Shown piece by piece: positions 47,055 through 55,917 of a stretch of 64,000 nt of DNA (positions within the stretch are counted from its first letter, which is position 1; every line of letters begins with the position of its first letter). A model generated the notes under the pieces. It had not been told where the DNA came from. It made no database searches and was given only the letters and a program-made list of their open reading frames with translations. This DNA is from Brevibacterium moorei (GTDB taxonomy: Bacteria > Actinomycetota > Actinomycetes > Actinomycetales > Brevibacteriaceae), in assembly GCF_024580735.1 (NCBI RefSeq), contig NZ_JANIJX010000013.1, positions 1 through 64,000 on the forward strand, in the 5' to 3' direction. The position numbers were made by a program, and so were the translations under genes.

Positions 47055-47108
47055 GCCCGGCCCCTCCGGTCTATGCGTGGTGCACGCCATAGGCCATAGG
47101 GGCCGGGC
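47055..47108 (+). terminator. Terminator after map
   Basis: GCCCGGCCCCT (47055-47065) pairs perfectly with AGGGGCCGGGC (47098-47108); a CTATGCGTG/CACGCCATAG hairpin extends the stem inside. It is followed by GCTCTTGTC. It lies 16 bases after map and 4 bases before the infA promoter -35. Confidence 0.7.
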
Positions 47109-47112
47109 GCTC

Positions 47113-47142
47113 TTGTCATCGGGGGGAAGGGGCGTGTACAGT
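47113..47142 (+). promoter_or_regulatory. Probable infA promoter
   Basis: TTGTCA (47113-47118), 18-base spacer, TACAGT (47137-47142). It starts directly after the map hairpin and gives an infA leader of about 135 bases. Confidence 0.6.
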
Positions 47143-47284
47143 GGTGTTTTGGTCTGTGGACTTCGTCATGCCTTTGGTTCGCCGGGGCGATGGGTGCGCA
47201 GACCACGGTAGAAGCGGGCGGGTGATCGCCCGCGACGCGATCCAAACGCAGTAGGTCTGCGAGAAAATGGGGTAACCAGTCGAT

Positions 47285-47506
47285 ATGGCCAAAAAAGAAG
47301 GGGTCATTGAGATCGAGGGCACCGTCGTCGAAGCTCTCCCGAACGCATCGTTCCGGGTCGAGCTGAGCAACGGCCACCTGGTGCTCGCGCACATCTCCGG
47401 AAAGATGCGCCAGCATTACATCCGCATCCTTCCCGAAGACCGTGTCGTGGTGGAGCTGTCTCCCTACGACCTGTCGCGCGGACGTATCGTCTACCGGTAC
47501 AAGTAA
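47285..47506 (+). CDS. infA: Translation initiation factor IF-1
   Basis: OB-fold protein of 73 residues ([20 protein letters not shown] ... [16 protein letters not shown]) that binds the 30S A site during initiation. Length and sequence match actinobacterial IF-1. It begins a new unit with rpmJ, rpsM and rpsK downstream. Confidence 0.98.
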   Translation: MAKKEGVIEIEGTVVEALPNASFRVELSNGHLVLAHISGKMRQHYIRILPEDRVVVELSPYDLSRGRIVYRYK

Positions 47507-47587
47507 AAGATCTTTTCGACAATTTCGCGTCCGATCCCCGCGGGCTTGCAGCCAGTGGGGATTTGAGCGTGGAACAAAGGAACAGCT

Positions 47588-47701
47588 ATGAAGGTAAAGC
47601 CTAGCGTCAAGAGGATCTGCGACAACTGCAAGGTCATCCGCCGCAACTCGCGCGTCATGGTGATCTGCACGAACCCGCGCCACAAGCAGCGTCAGGGCTG
47701 A
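47588..47701 (+). CDS. rpmJ: 50S ribosomal protein L36
   Basis: Very small protein of 37 residues ([37 protein letters not shown] when joined). It has the zinc-binding form: Cys11-x-x-Cys14, Cys27 and His32. The ATG follows AAAGGAAC. In its usual place between infA and rpsM. Confidence 0.97.
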   Translation: MKVKPSVKRICDNCKVIRRNSRVMVICTNPRHKQRQG

Positions 47702-48016
47702 GTCCGGACCTCCGGACCCAAGCTTTCGCAGATCAGACGGTTCGCACCCGACCCACAGTGACCTCGGCCGCCGATAACCGGTGGTGGGGCGAGCGGCAGG
47801 GAGACGGTGAGACCACACCCAAGCAGGTCTCGACCCCCGCGCACAACCTTCCAGAGCACCCCAGGGCCTTCGCCCCGGGATGCATGGACGAATTGCACGG
47901 GACGACACCCCCGGTTCGAAGGCCGGGGACCAGGCCGGAAGACGGGCCCACACGGGCTGCGCTCCGGACCGGACAGGCCTGAGTAAGCACCTTCGATACA
48001 AACAACTGGAGAAATA
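47702..48016 (+). other. Gap between rpmJ and rpsM, possible structured leader
   Basis: 315 bases with no convincing gene on either strand. It is G+C-rich and contains a CCCCGG/CCGGGG hairpin with loop TTCGAAGG (about 47910-47930) and further GC arms. No clear -35/-10 pair stands out. A regulatory leader for rpsM-rpsK-rpoA-rplQ is possible, since this operon is feedback-controlled in other bacteria. Confidence 0.4.
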
Positions 48017-48385
48017 ATGGCACGTCTTGCCGGAGTCGATCTCCCGCGTGAGAAGCGCGTGGAAATCGCCCTGACATACATTTTCGGTGTGGGCCGCACT
48101 CGTGCGAGCCAGACCCTGACGGAGACCGGTGTCAGCCCCGACACCCGTGTGAAGGACCTGACCGACGATGAGCTCGTGCGTCTGCGCGACTACATCGAGG
48201 GCACGTTCAAGGTTGAAGGTGACCTCCGCCGCGAGGTCGCAGCCGACATTCGCCGCAAGATCGAAATCGGCAGCTACCAGGGCCTGCGCCACCGTCGTGG
48301 CCTGCCCGTCCGCGGCCAGCGTACCAAGACGAACGCCCGTACCCGCAAGGGTCCGAAGCGCACCGTCGCCGGTAAGAAGAAGTAA
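48017..48385 (+). CDS. rpsM: 30S ribosomal protein S13
   Basis: Protein of 122 residues in the 30S head. [30 protein letters not shown] and the C-terminal [20 protein letters not shown] are diagnostic. ATG after CTGGAGAAA. rpsK follows after 29 bases. Confidence 0.97.
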   Translation: MARLAGVDLPREKRVEIALTYIFGVGRTRASQTLTETGVSPDTRVKDLTDDELVRLRDYIEGTFKVEGDLRREVAADIRRKIEIGSYQGLRHRRGLPVRGQRTKTNARTRKGPKRTVAGKKK

Positions 48386-48414
48386 ACCCTCAGGTTCGAT
48401 CAGGAGAATCACAC

Positions 48415-48822
48415 ATGCCTCCCAAGTCTCGCGCTGTCGCTGCTGCGCGTAAGCCTCGCCGCAAGGACCGGAAGAACGTAGTCAACGGCCAGGCTCACAT
48501 CAAGTCCACCTTCAACAACACCATCGTGTCGATCACCGACTCGACCGGTGCCGTCATCTCCTGGGCCTCGTCCGGCGAGGTCGGCTTCAAGGGTTCGCGC
48601 AAGTCGACCCCCTATGCCGCTCAGATGGCCGCGGAATCCGCTGCCCGCCGCGCGCAGGAACACGGCCTGAAGAAGGTCGACGTCTTCGTCAAGGGCCCGG
48701 GTTCGGGCCGTGAGACCGCGATCCGCTCGCTGCAGGCCACCGGCCTGGAACTGGGCACGATCCAGGACGTCACCCCGGTGCCGCACAACGGTTGCCGTCC
48801 CCCGAAGCGTCGCCGCGGCTGA
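48415..48822 (+). CDS. rpsK: 30S ribosomal protein S11
   Basis: Protein of 135 residues on the 30S platform. [20 protein letters not shown], the core [20 protein letters not shown] and the C-terminal [13 protein letters not shown] identify it. rpsD, which follows S11 in mycobacteria and streptomycetes, is missing here; rpoA comes next after 95 bases. Confidence 0.97.
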   Translation: MPPKSRAVAAARKPRRKDRKNVVNGQAHIKSTFNNTIVSITDSTGAVISWASSGEVGFKGSRKSTPYAAQMAAESAARRAQEHGLKKVDVFVKGPGSGRETAIRSLQATGLELGTIQDVTPVPHNGCRPPKRRRG

Positions 48823-48917
48823 GAACGCCCCAGCACTAATCACCGCAAGCGTTTAGAGTTCTCACTCTCTGGCATTGCGAGCGTCATATAGCGGATGCTC
48901 GCTGAAAGGAAGCCCAC

Positions 48918-49916
48918 GTGCTCATTGCACAGCGCCCCACGCTCACGGAAGAGGTCGTCTCCGAATACCGTTCCCGTTTCGTCATCGAACCGCTGGAACC
49001 GGGCTTCGGCTACACCCTCGGCAACTCGCTGCGTCGCACTCTGCTGTCGTCGATTCCTGGTGCAGCTGTCACCAGTGTCCGCGTCGACGGTGTTCTGCAC
49101 GAGTTCACCACCGTGCCCGGTGTGAAGGAAGACGTCACCGAATTCCTTCTTAACCTCAAGTCCCTTGTCGTGTCTTCGGAATTCGATGAGCCCGTCGTGG
49201 CCTACCTGCGCAAGCAGGGCCCCGGCATCGTCACGGCTGCCGATATCTCGGCTCCCGGTGGCGTTGAGATCCACAACCCGGATCTGTTCATCGCAACGCT
49301 GAACGAGTCCGCTTCGCTGGACATGGAACTGACGATCGAACGCGGTCGCGGTTATGTGTCCTCGGCGCAGAACAAGAACCCCGATGCGGAGATCGGCCGG
49401 ATCCCGGTCGACTCCATCTACTCGCCGGTTATGAAGGTGACTTACAAGGTCGAGGCGACCCGCGTCGAACAGCGGACCGACTTCGATCGTCTCATCGTCG
49501 ACGTTGAGACCAAGCCGTCCATCGTTCCGCGCGACGCCCTGGCGTCCGCGGGCAAGACGCTGGTCGAACTCTTCGGGCTCGCCCGGGAACTGAACGTCGA
49601 AGCGGAGGGCATTGAGATCGGCCCGTCGCCGGTGGACGCAGCCATGGCTGCGGACCTGGCGCTGGCCATTGAGGATCTGGACCTGACGGTCCGGTCCTAC
49701 AACTGCCTGAAGCGCGAGGGCATCCACACGGTCGGCGAACTCGTTGCCCGGTCAGAGGCGGACCTCATGGACATCCGCAACTTCGGTTCGAAGTCCATCG
49801 ACGAGGTCAAGGAGAAGCTCGCCGAGCTCAACCTCAGCCTCAAGGACAGCCCCGCCGGCTTCGGTGAAGACGCCCCCGCAGACGACGACGCGTTCGTCGA
49901 AGACGAGCAGTTCTAA
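48918..49916 (+). CDS. rpoA: DNA-directed RNA polymerase subunit alpha
   Basis: Alpha subunit of 332 residues. N-terminal assembly domain: [20 protein letters not shown] and [14 protein letters not shown]-terminal domain binding UP elements and activators: [20 protein letters not shown] then [12 protein letters not shown]. The last 20 residues are acidic. GTG start after GAAAGGAAG. rplQ follows 21 bases later. Confidence 0.98.
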   Translation: MLIAQRPTLTEEVVSEYRSRFVIEPLEPGFGYTLGNSLRRTLLSSIPGAAVTSVRVDGVLHEFTTVPGVKEDVTEFLLNLKSLVVSSEFDEPVVAYLRKQGPGIVTAADISAPGGVEIHNPDLFIATLNESASLDMELTIERGRGYVSSAQNKNPDAEIGRIPVDSIYSPVMKVTYKVEATRVEQRTDFDRLIVDVETKPSIVPRDALASAGKTLVELFGLARELNVEAEGIEIGPSPVDAAMAADLALAIEDLDLTVRSYNCLKREGIHTVGELVARSEADLMDIRNFGSKSIDEVKEKLAELNLSLKDSPAGFGEDAPADDDAFVEDEQF

Positions 49917-49937
49917 GAATTCCAAGGAGATTTACCC

Positions 49938-50444
49938 ATGCCTACGCCTACCAAGGGTCCCCGCCTCGGCGGATCCCCGGCGCACGAGCGGGCGATGCTC
50001 AACAACCTGGCAGCCCAGCTCTTTGAAAACAAGTCCATCAAGACCACGGTGACCAAGGCCAAGCGCCTGCGTCCGGTGGCCGAACGCCTGGTGACCTTCG
50101 CCAAGCAGGGCGACCTGGCCGCGCGCCGCCGCGTGCTGAAGTCGATCACGGACAAGAGCATCGTGCACGAGCTCTTCACCTCGATCGCTCCGGCCGTTGC
50201 CGAACGTCCGGGTGGCTACACCCGCATCACGAAGATCGGTCCCCGCAAGGGTGACAACGCGCCCATGGCCGTGATCGAACTGGTGCTGGAGCCCTACTCG
50301 CCCAAGCAGGCCACCGTGAAGGAAGCCGAAGCAGTCGCCGATGCAGCTGCCGAAGCCCCCGCCGTGGAAGCCGACGTCGAGTCCGGTGCCCAGGAGGACG
50401 AGGCCCAGGCCGAAGCCACCGAGGCAGCCGAAGAGGCCAAGTGA
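49938..50444 (+). CDS. rplQ: 50S ribosomal protein L17
   Basis: Protein of 168 residues. The core (about 1-120) is typical: [60 protein letters not shown]. It carries an added Ala/Glu-rich acidic tail of about 45 residues ([20 protein letters not shown]). truA, the usual next gene, is absent; a GCAA-loop hairpin ends the operon and purU lies beyond on the other strand. Confidence 0.97.
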   Translation: MPTPTKGPRLGGSPAHERAMLNNLAAQLFENKSIKTTVTKAKRLRPVAERLVTFAKQGDLAARRRVLKSITDKSIVHELFTSIAPAVAERPGGYTRITKIGPRKGDNAPMAVIELVLEPYSPKQATVKEAEAVADAAAEAPAVEADVESGAQEDEAQAEATEAAEEAK

Positions 50445-50505
50445 CGCTGATCTGAGGCCTGCGTCGGGCTCAGTCTTGACGTAGCTTCACCCCAGCTTCG
50501 CAGAG

Positions 50506-50541
50506 AAGGGGCCGGTCCACCGCAAGGTGGGCCGGCCCCTT
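50506..50541 (+). terminator. alpha operon terminator
   Basis: A 16-bp stem (50506-50521 with 50526-50541, one G-U) closed by the stable tetraloop GCAA and followed by CTGCGCG. It lies 62 bases after rplQ. Confidence 0.85.
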
Positions 50542-50600
50542 CTGCGCGTCCGGAGCGTGTGGCGCTGAGTGCGGGGCCCGGAGACGCTGGGCGCGCGGCG

Positions 50601-50668
50601 AAGTTTGGGCGGTCTGTTTCAGATTGGGCCGTTCAAACCGCCCAATCTGAAACAGACCGCCCAAACTT
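50601..50668. terminator. 29-bp perfect hairpin downstream of purU
   Basis: Arms 50601-50629 and 50640-50668 are perfect reverse complements with a 10-base loop, the longest hairpin in the window. It sits 10 bases beyond the purU stop, between convergent rplQ and purU. It resembles the 26-bp hairpin after folD (TGGGC and GGTCTGKTT in the same arm), so it may be a mobile palindromic repeat used as a bidirectional terminator. Confidence 0.7.
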
Positions 50669-50678
50669 GCCAGGACCC

Positions 50679-51551
50679 TTAGGCGAAGACGACCGTGCGC
50701 TGGCCGTCGCGGATCACGCGGCCCTGCGCATGCCAGTTGACTGCGCGGGCCAGGACCGAGGCCTCGATTTCCGAGCCCGCCCGGACGAAATCCGCATTGG
50801 TCTGCGCGTGGGTCACCCGGGTGACGTCCTGTTCGATGATCGGGCCCTCGTCCAGGTCCGCCGTGACGTAGTGGGCCGTCGCGCCGATCAGCTTGACCCC
50901 GCGGGCGTGCGCGCGCTGGTACGGCTTGGCACCTTTGAAGCCGGGCAGGAACGAGTGGTGGATGTTGATGATCCGTCCGCTCATTTTCTGGCACAGCGCG
51001 GGGGAGAGCACCTGCATGTAGCGGGCCAGTACCACCAGCTCCACGTCCAGGTCGTCGACCAGCTGCAGCAGTGCGGCCTCGGCGGCCTCCTTGGTCTCCG
51101 GGGTCGCCGGCACGTGGTGGAAGGGCACCCCGTAGAACTCGGCCATCGGCGCCAGGTCCGGGTGGTTGCTCAGCACCGCGACCGGTTCGATCGGCAGGCC
51201 GCCGTTAGCGTGTTCGAACAACAGCTGGTTGAGGCAGTGCCCCGTCTTCGAGGCCATGATGAGCGTGCGCATCTTGCGGCCGGTGGGTGCCAGCTTGACG
51301 TCGAGCTGCAGGCGCTTGGCGTCAGCGGCCAGGGCGGCGTGGATGTCATCGGCGGTGGCATCGGCCTCGAACTCGATGCGCAGGAAGAACTGTTGGGAGT
51401 CGGGCGAGCCGTACTGGCGCGATTCGGTGATGTTGGCGTCCAGGCGCAGCAGGGCGCCGGAGACCGCGTGCACGATGCCGGCGCGGTCAGGGCACGAAAT
51501 GCTCAGCGTCCAGTTCGTGGGGGAAATGGTGGGTTCGAGGGTTTCAGACAT
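50679..51551 (-). CDS. purU: Formyltetrahydrofolate deformylase
   Basis: Enzyme of 290 residues hydrolysing 10-formyl-THF to THF and formate, balancing one-carbon units. N-terminal ACT domain (WTLSISCPDRAGIVHAVSGA), then the formyltransferase-like catalytic domain with VLARYMQVLSPALCQKMSGR, INIHHSFLPGFKGAKPYQRA and GATAHYVTADLDEGPIIEQD; the catalytic Asn-His-Asp set of the fold (N of RIINIHHS, H, D of TADLDEG) is kept. A TAAAAT element ends about 12 bases before the ATG, so the transcript may be leaderless. It is divergent from glyA-folD, which act on the same folate pool. Confidence 0.95.
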   Translation of the reverse strand: MSETLEPTISPTNWTLSISCPDRAGIVHAVSGALLRLDANITESRQYGSPDSQQFFLRIEFEADATADDIHAALAADAKRLQLDVKLAPTGRKMRTLIMASKTGHCLNQLLFEHANGGLPIEPVAVLSNHPDLAPMAEFYGVPFHHVPATPETKEAAEAALLQLVDDLDVELVVLARYMQVLSPALCQKMSGRIINIHHSFLPGFKGAKPYQRAHARGVKLIGATAHYVTADLDEGPIIEQDVTRVTHAQTNADFVRAGSEIEASVLARAVNWHAQGRVIRDGQRTVVFA

Positions 51552-51722
51552 GGTCCGATTTTACCGCCACACTTCGGCCGGTCGCAGTGCCCGGATGACG
51601 GCCACCGCAGGCCCCACATCCTGTGCGCTGATAACCTGGGGGAGTCGCCCGTGTAGCCAATACCGTGAGCGGCTGCCGCCCTCAACAGCGGTGTCGTGAG
51701 CCCCACACAAGAGGAAAACTTC

Positions 51723-53006
51723 ATGACCGATTCCAATAACCTGTTCAATGCGCCGCTGGACGTGGTCGATCCCGAGATCGCCGCGGTGCTGGACAAAGAA
51801 CTCAACCGGCAGCAGACCACCCTGGAAATGATCGCCTCGGAGAATTTCGTGCCCCGCGCGGTGCTCCAGGCGCAGGGCTCGGTGCTGACCAATAAGTACG
51901 CGGAGGGCTACCCGGGCAAGCGCTACTACGGTGGCTGCGAGTTCGTCGACGTGGCCGAGGAACTGGCGATCGACCGGGCCAAGAGCCTGTTCGGCGCGGA
52001 GTACGCCAATGTTCAGCCGCACTCCGGCGCGCAGGCCAACGCGGCCGTCATGCACGCCTTCGCCAAGGCCGGCGACGGGCTGTTGGGTCTGGACCTGTCC
52101 CACGGCGGCCACCTGACCCACGGCATGAAGATCAACTTCTCCGGCCGGCTCTACGATGTGTCCTCCTACAAGGTGGACGCGACCACGCACCGGATCGATA
52201 TGGACAAGGTGCGCGAAACCGCTCTGGAGCACCGTCCCAAGGTGATCGTCGCGGGCTGGTCGGCCTACCCCCGCCAGCTGGACTTCCAGGCCTTCCGCGA
52301 CATCGCCGACGAAATCGGCGCGACCCTGTGGGTCGATATGGCGCACTTCGCCGGCCTGGTGGCCGCCGGGCTGCACCCGAACCCCGTCGAGTACGCCGAT
52401 GTCGTGTCCTCTACCGTGCACAAGACGATCGGCGGCCCGCGTTCGGGCTTCATCCTGTCGAAGAACCCGGACAATGCGAAGAAGCTGAACTCCGCTGTGT
52501 TCCCCGGCCAGCAGGGCGGCCCGCTCATGCACGTGGTCGCGGCGAAGGCGATCGCCTTCAAGATCGCGGCCTCGGAGGCGTTCAAGGAGCGTCAGGAGCG
52601 CACGCTGCGCGGTGCGAAGATCATCGCCGAGCGCCTGCTGGAACCGGACGTGACCGCCAACGGCGTGTCCGTCCTGACCGAGGGCACCGACACCCACCTG
52701 GTGCTGGTCGACCTGCGCAACTCGGATCTGGACGGCCAGCAGGCCGAAGATCTGCTGCACGAGGTCGGCATCACCGTCAATCGCAATGCGGTGCCCTTCG
52801 ATCCGCGCCCGCCGCGGGTCACCTCGGGCCTGCGGATCGGCACGCCGGCGCTGGCCACGCGCGGGCTGGGCGACAACGAATTCGCCGAGGTCGCCGACAT
52901 CATCGCGCAGGCGCTCAAGCCGGGTGCCGACCCGGTGGCGCTGCGCAAGCGGGTCGATAAGATCGCTGCCGACTTCCCGCTGTACGAGGGGCTGAAGCAG
53001 TACTGA
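51723..53006 (+). CDS. glyA: Serine hydroxymethyltransferase
   Basis: PLP enzyme of 427 residues converting serine and THF to glycine and 5,10-methylene-[23 protein letters not shown], the [20 protein letters not shown] segment, and the PLP lysine K234 in [14 protein letters not shown] are clear. ATG 51723 follows AAGAGGAAAA; an upstream start at 51696 is less likely. Its stop overlaps folD by one base, so methylene-THF production and oxidation are coupled. The 171-base upstream gap contains GC-rich arms; I recognise no known riboswitch. Confidence 0.97.
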   Translation: MTDSNNLFNAPLDVVDPEIAAVLDKELNRQQTTLEMIASENFVPRAVLQAQGSVLTNKYAEGYPGKRYYGGCEFVDVAEELAIDRAKSLFGAEYANVQPHSGAQANAAVMHAFAKAGDGLLGLDLSHGGHLTHGMKINFSGRLYDVSSYKVDATTHRIDMDKVRETALEHRPKVIVAGWSAYPRQLDFQAFRDIADEIGATLWVDMAHFAGLVAAGLHPNPVEYADVVSSTVHKTIGGPRSGFILSKNPDNAKKLNSAVFPGQQGGPLMHVVAAKAIAFKIAASEAFKERQERTLRGAKIIAERLLEPDVTANGVSVLTEGTDTHLVLVDLRNSDLDGQQAEDLLHEVGITVNRNAVPFDPRPPRVTSGLRIGTPALATRGLGDNEFAEVADIIAQALKPGADPVALRKRVDKIAADFPLYEGLKQY

Positions 53007-53890
53007 TGACGGCTGTGAGACTGGACGGGCGCGAGGCGTCCAAGGCGATCAAGGCGGAGCTGGCCGAACGCATCGCAGCACTCAAGGCGAAGGGCGTGAC
53101 CCCGGGGATCGCGACCGTGCTGGTGGGCGCGGACCCGGCGTCGCAGCTGTACGTGGGGATGAAGCACAAGCAGTCCGTGGCGATCGGGATGAACTCGATC
53201 CAACGCGAACTGCCGGCCGATGCCACGCAGGAACAGGTCGAGGCGCTGATCGACGAGCTCAACGCCGACCCCACCTGCCACGGGTTCATCGTGCAGCTGC
53301 CCCTGCCCAAGCACCTGGACACGGACGCGATCCTGGAACGGATCGATCCGGCCAAGGACGCCGACGGGCTGCACCCGACGAACCTGGGCAAGCTGGTGCT
53401 CAACGTCAATGCGCCGATCACCTCCCCGCTGCCGTGCACGCCGCGCGGGGTGATCGAGCTGCTGTTGCGCAACGACTACGACCTCAAGGGCAAGCACGTG
53501 GTGGTCGTGGGCCGCGGCGTGACGATTGGCCGGTCGATCGGCCTGCTGCTGACCCGCCGGGAGATCAACGCGACCGTCACGCTGACGCATACGGGCACGG
53601 TGGACCTGCCGAAGTACCTCAAGCAGGCCGACGTGATCGTGGCCTCGGCCGGGGTGAAGCACCTGGTCAAGGCCGCCGACGTCAAGCCCGGTGCCGCGGT
53701 GCTGGACGTGGGCGTCACACGTGAGACGGATCCGGAGACCGGCAAATCCAAGGTCTTCGGCGATGTCGAGCCGGCCGTGGCGGATGTCGCGGGCTACCTG
53801 TCGCCTAACCCCGGCGGCGTGGGTCCGATGACGGTCGCCCTGCTGATGACGAACGTGGTCGAGGCCGCGGAGCGCACCGTGCAGGACTGA
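53006..53890 (+). CDS. folD: Bifunctional methylene-THF dehydrogenase/cyclohydrolase
   Basis: Enzyme of 294 residues oxidising 5,10-methylene-THF to 10-formyl-THF. Catalytic region [18 protein letters not shown] (Tyr and Lys of the YxxxK pair), [28 protein letters not shown], the NADP-binding [20 protein letters not shown] and the end [16 protein letters not shown]. The dinucleotide loop has GVTIGRS rather than the common GRSxIVGxP. Forms glyA-folD, and with divergent purU a one-carbon cluster. A 26-bp hairpin lies 45 bases downstream. Confidence 0.96.
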   Translation: MTAVRLDGREASKAIKAELAERIAALKAKGVTPGIATVLVGADPASQLYVGMKHKQSVAIGMNSIQRELPADATQEQVEALIDELNADPTCHGFIVQLPLPKHLDTDAILERIDPAKDADGLHPTNLGKLVLNVNAPITSPLPCTPRGVIELLLRNDYDLKGKHVVVVGRGVTIGRSIGLLLTRREINATVTLTHTGTVDLPKYLKQADVIVASAGVKHLVKAADVKPGAAVLDVGVTRETDPETGKSKVFGDVEPAVADVAGYLSPNPGGVGPMTVALLMTNVVEAAERTVQD

Positions 53891-53935
53891 ACGTCGCGCA
53901 ATGGGCTGGCCTCCCGCTCTGGGCAGGTCCTCCTT

Positions 53936-53998
53936 CAATGGGCAGTCACTTTGGTCTGGTTCCACCCCCGGAAACCAGACCGAAGTGACTGCCCATTG
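53936..53998. terminator. 26-bp hairpin between convergent folD and oxidase genes
   Basis: Arms 53936-53961 and 53973-53998 pair over 26 bp with one G-U; loop ccacccccgga. It is followed by TTGTG. It ends folD and, on the other strand, the oxidase gene that stops at 54017. Shares sequence elements with the 29-bp hairpin at 50601. Confidence 0.7.
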
Positions 53999-54016
53999 TT
54001 GTGCCCTGGTATGCCC

Positions 54017-55201
54017 TCAGGAGCCCACGGTCGCGGCTTCGACCTGGGCGTCTTCGGCCACGGCCCGGGCCACGAGCGAGCCGATGTATGGCCCCATGGT
54101 CAGTCCGCCCGCGCCGAACCCGGTGGCCAGGTACAGCCTGTCGGCGAGCCTGCCGAACAGGGGGAGTTCCGCGTCGGGGTAGGGCCGCAGCCCCACGCGG
54201 GTTTCGATCAGGGTGGCGTCGGCCAGGCCGGGCGCCACGTCCAGGGCCTTGGCCAGGACGGACAGCTGGCCGGCGGCGGTGACGCGCGGGTCGAAGCCGG
54301 CCTCGTGCTCGCGGGTGGCGCCCACGGCCACGCGGGAATCGCCGAAGGCCACCAGGTAGTGATCGCCCATGTGGACGCTGGGCCAGCCCGAGGTGTTCAC
54401 GCCCTCGACGCGCAGGTGGGTGATCTGTCCGCGCTGCGGGTGCAGGGGCACCTCGATGCCCAAGGGTGCCAGCAGCGCATTGGTCCAGGCGCCCGAGGCG
54501 ACGACGATCGCATCGGCGTGCAGGACCTGGGCCCGATCGGCAGTGCCTCTCGTGGCCTGCTGCGCACTGCCCGCCGTGGCCGAGGCCCCTGCCGGCGGGT
54601 GCACCGTGACGGCCCCCGCTGTGCTTGCCTCCGCCTGTTCAGCGCCGGCCGCTCCGAGACCCGCTCCGAGTTCGGCGCGCCCGCGGATCACCTGTGCTCC
54701 CAGGCTCACCGCCGCGTCGAGCAGCGCATCGCGGAAGACCCGCCCGTCGACGTGCCCGCCACCGGGGACCACGAATCCCGTGAGGCCCGCGGCCAGGGGC
54801 GGGAACATTTCCTGCAGCTGCGTGGAGCTGAGCATCCTGGCATCGCCGATCAGCTCCTCGCCCGCGTCCTTGCGCGCCAGGGTCCGTTCCAGGGCGGTGG
54901 CGACGGTGGATTCGTCGCGGGACACGAAGAGGCCGCCGGTGCGTGCGAAGGAGGTCGTGTGGATGTCCCGGCCTGCCAGGCGTTCCAGCAGTCCGGGGTA
55001 GTGTGCGGCTCCGTGGGAGTACAGGCGGTAGAAGTCCCCGGTCACGGAACTGGACCATGGTTGCAGGATCCCGGCGCTGGCGGCAGTGGCCTGGCCGGTG
55101 TCGCCGGCGTCGATCAGGGTGGTCCGGATGCCGCGGGCGGCCAGTTCGAATGCGGTGGCGGCTCCCGCGATGCCTCCGCCGATCACGATAGCTGAGCTCA
55201 T
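54017..55201 (-). CDS. FAD-dependent amino-acid oxidase family protein (DadA/ThiO-like)
   Basis: Flavoprotein of 394 residues. Rossmann FAD motif VIGGGIAGAATAFELAARGI at the N-terminus, SAGILQPWSS, a GGGHVDGRVFRDALL segment, and the C-terminal flavin contact GLRPYPDAELPLFG then TGFGAGGLTMGPYIGSLVA. This is the DAO fold of glycine oxidase, D-amino-acid dehydrogenase and sarcosine oxidase; the substrate is undecided. Residues about 180-225 form an Ala/Thr/Gly-rich insertion of low complexity. Divergent from heme oxygenase with 143 bases between, so the two may share iron or heme control, but no functional link is shown. Confidence 0.85.
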   Translation of the reverse strand: MSSAIVIGGGIAGAATAFELAARGIRTTLIDAGDTGQATAASAGILQPWSSSVTGDFYRLYSHGAAHYPGLLERLAGRDIHTTSFARTGGLFVSRDESTVATALERTLARKDAGEELIGDARMLSSTQLQEMFPPLAAGLTGFVVPGGGHVDGRVFRDALLDAAVSLGAQVIRGRAELGAGLGAAGAEQAEASTAGAVTVHPPAGASATAGSAQQATRGTADRAQVLHADAIVVASGAWTNALLAPLGIEVPLHPQRGQITHLRVEGVNTSGWPSVHMGDHYLVAFGDSRVAVGATREHEAGFDPRVTAAGQLSVLAKALDVAPGLADATLIETRVGLRPYPDAELPLFGRLADRLYLATGFGAGGLTMGPYIGSLVARAVAEDAQVEAATVGS

Positions 55202-55273
55202 ACGACTACGTTACCGGGCGCGGGCACGGTGCAGGCCGCTGCTGTTCCAACCCGTGAGCGGCCTCGGCCGGCG

Positions 55274-55301
55274 TTCACGGAACACGGATGCAAAATAGAT
55301 A
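55274..55301 (+). promoter_or_regulatory. Probable heme oxygenase promoter
   Basis: TTCACG (55274-55279), 16-base spacer, TAGATA (55296-55301). The expected start is near 55308, where the operator-like palindrome begins. Confidence 0.45.
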
Positions 55302-55306
55302 AGTGT

Positions 55307-55319
55307 GACCTAAGCTTAG
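55307..55319. promoter_or_regulatory. Possible DtxR/IdeR-type iron operator before heme oxygenase
   Basis: GACCTAAGCTTAG contains the palindrome CTAAGCTTAG at the likely transcription start. The ACCTAA part matches the right half of the actinobacterial iron-regulator consensus (ending ACCTWA); related ACCTTAATAG elements precede the two iron-type binding-protein genes. It is inference from sequence likeness and gene content. Confidence 0.45.
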
Positions 55320-55344
55320 TTGCCACCGACCCTAAGGAACGATC

Positions 55345-55917
55345 ATGACTCAGACGCTCAGCGACCAGCCAGTGCAGGAATCCCGCTTCTCCCGCCGCCT
55401 GCGGGAGACCACGATGGAGCCGCACCGCAATGCGGAATCGGAATCGTTCATCGTGGAGCTGATGAAGGGCAACCTGGACACGGATGCGTATATCGCCCTG
55501 CTCGAACAATATGCGGTGATTTACGCGGCCCTGGAGGCGGAGGTCCGCGTGCGCTCGGCAGATCCGGTGATCGCGGCCTTCCATGACGACGGACTGGAGC
55601 GCGTGGCCGCGATCAACGCGGACCTGCACGTCCTGGCCGGGGACGACCGCGGCGCGCCCCGCCCGGTGCCGGCGACCGTTGCCCTGGCGGAACGGATCCG
55701 TTCGGGTCTACCGGCCGAACGCCTGCTGGCCCATCACTACCTGCGCTATATGGGAGATCTGTCCGGTGGCCTGGCGATCGCCCGCCTGGTGGGTCGGCAT
55801 TACGGTGTGGACTCAGAGGCGCTCAATATGTATACCTTCCCCGATATCTCCAAGCCCAAGGTGTTCAAGGACGGTTACCGTGACCGCCTGGATTCTGCGG
55901 CACTGACCCCGGAGTAG
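55345..55917 (+). CDS. hmuO: Heme oxygenase (biliverdin-producing), interrupted by an in-frame TAG
   Basis: HmuO-type enzyme opening host heme to release iron, biliverdin and CO. Proximal heme ligand H27 (TTMEPHRNAESESFIVEL), the distal helix YLRYMGDLSGGLAIARLVGR, and FKDGYRDRLDS near the propionate-binding region are intact. ATG follows AAGGAACG. Translation meets TAG at codon 191 (55915-55917). In the same frame the next 30 codons continue the family C-terminus (QDAFIEEAALGYKLNQAVFH DLG), to TGA at 56008-56010. C. diphtheriae HmuO aligns across the stop (LSDEQREH against LTPE*QDAF), so a CAG-to-TAG change is likely. The predicted product is 190 rather than 221 residues. It may be inactive, partly active, or rescued by readthrough of UAG-CAA. 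Confidence 0.9.
   Translation: MTQTLSDQPVQESRFSRRLRETTMEPHRNAESESFIVELMKGNLDTDAYIALLEQYAVIYAALEAEVRVRSADPVIAAFHDDGLERVAAINADLHVLAGDDRGAPRPVPATVALAERIRSGLPAERLLAHHYLRYMGDLSGGLAIARLVGRHYGVDSEALNMYTFPDISKPKVFKDGYRDRLDSAALTPE

Noticed and set aside
47905-47935. T-arm-like GGTTCGAAGG hairpin suggesting a tRNA
   Set aside because: The loop is 8 rather than 7 bases, and no acceptor, D or anticodon arms can be folded around it.
51552-51722. Possible folate or ZTP riboswitch upstream of glyA
   Set aside because: Gene context fits, but the conserved cores of THF and ZTP/pfl riboswitches are not recognisable; only generic GC arms are seen.
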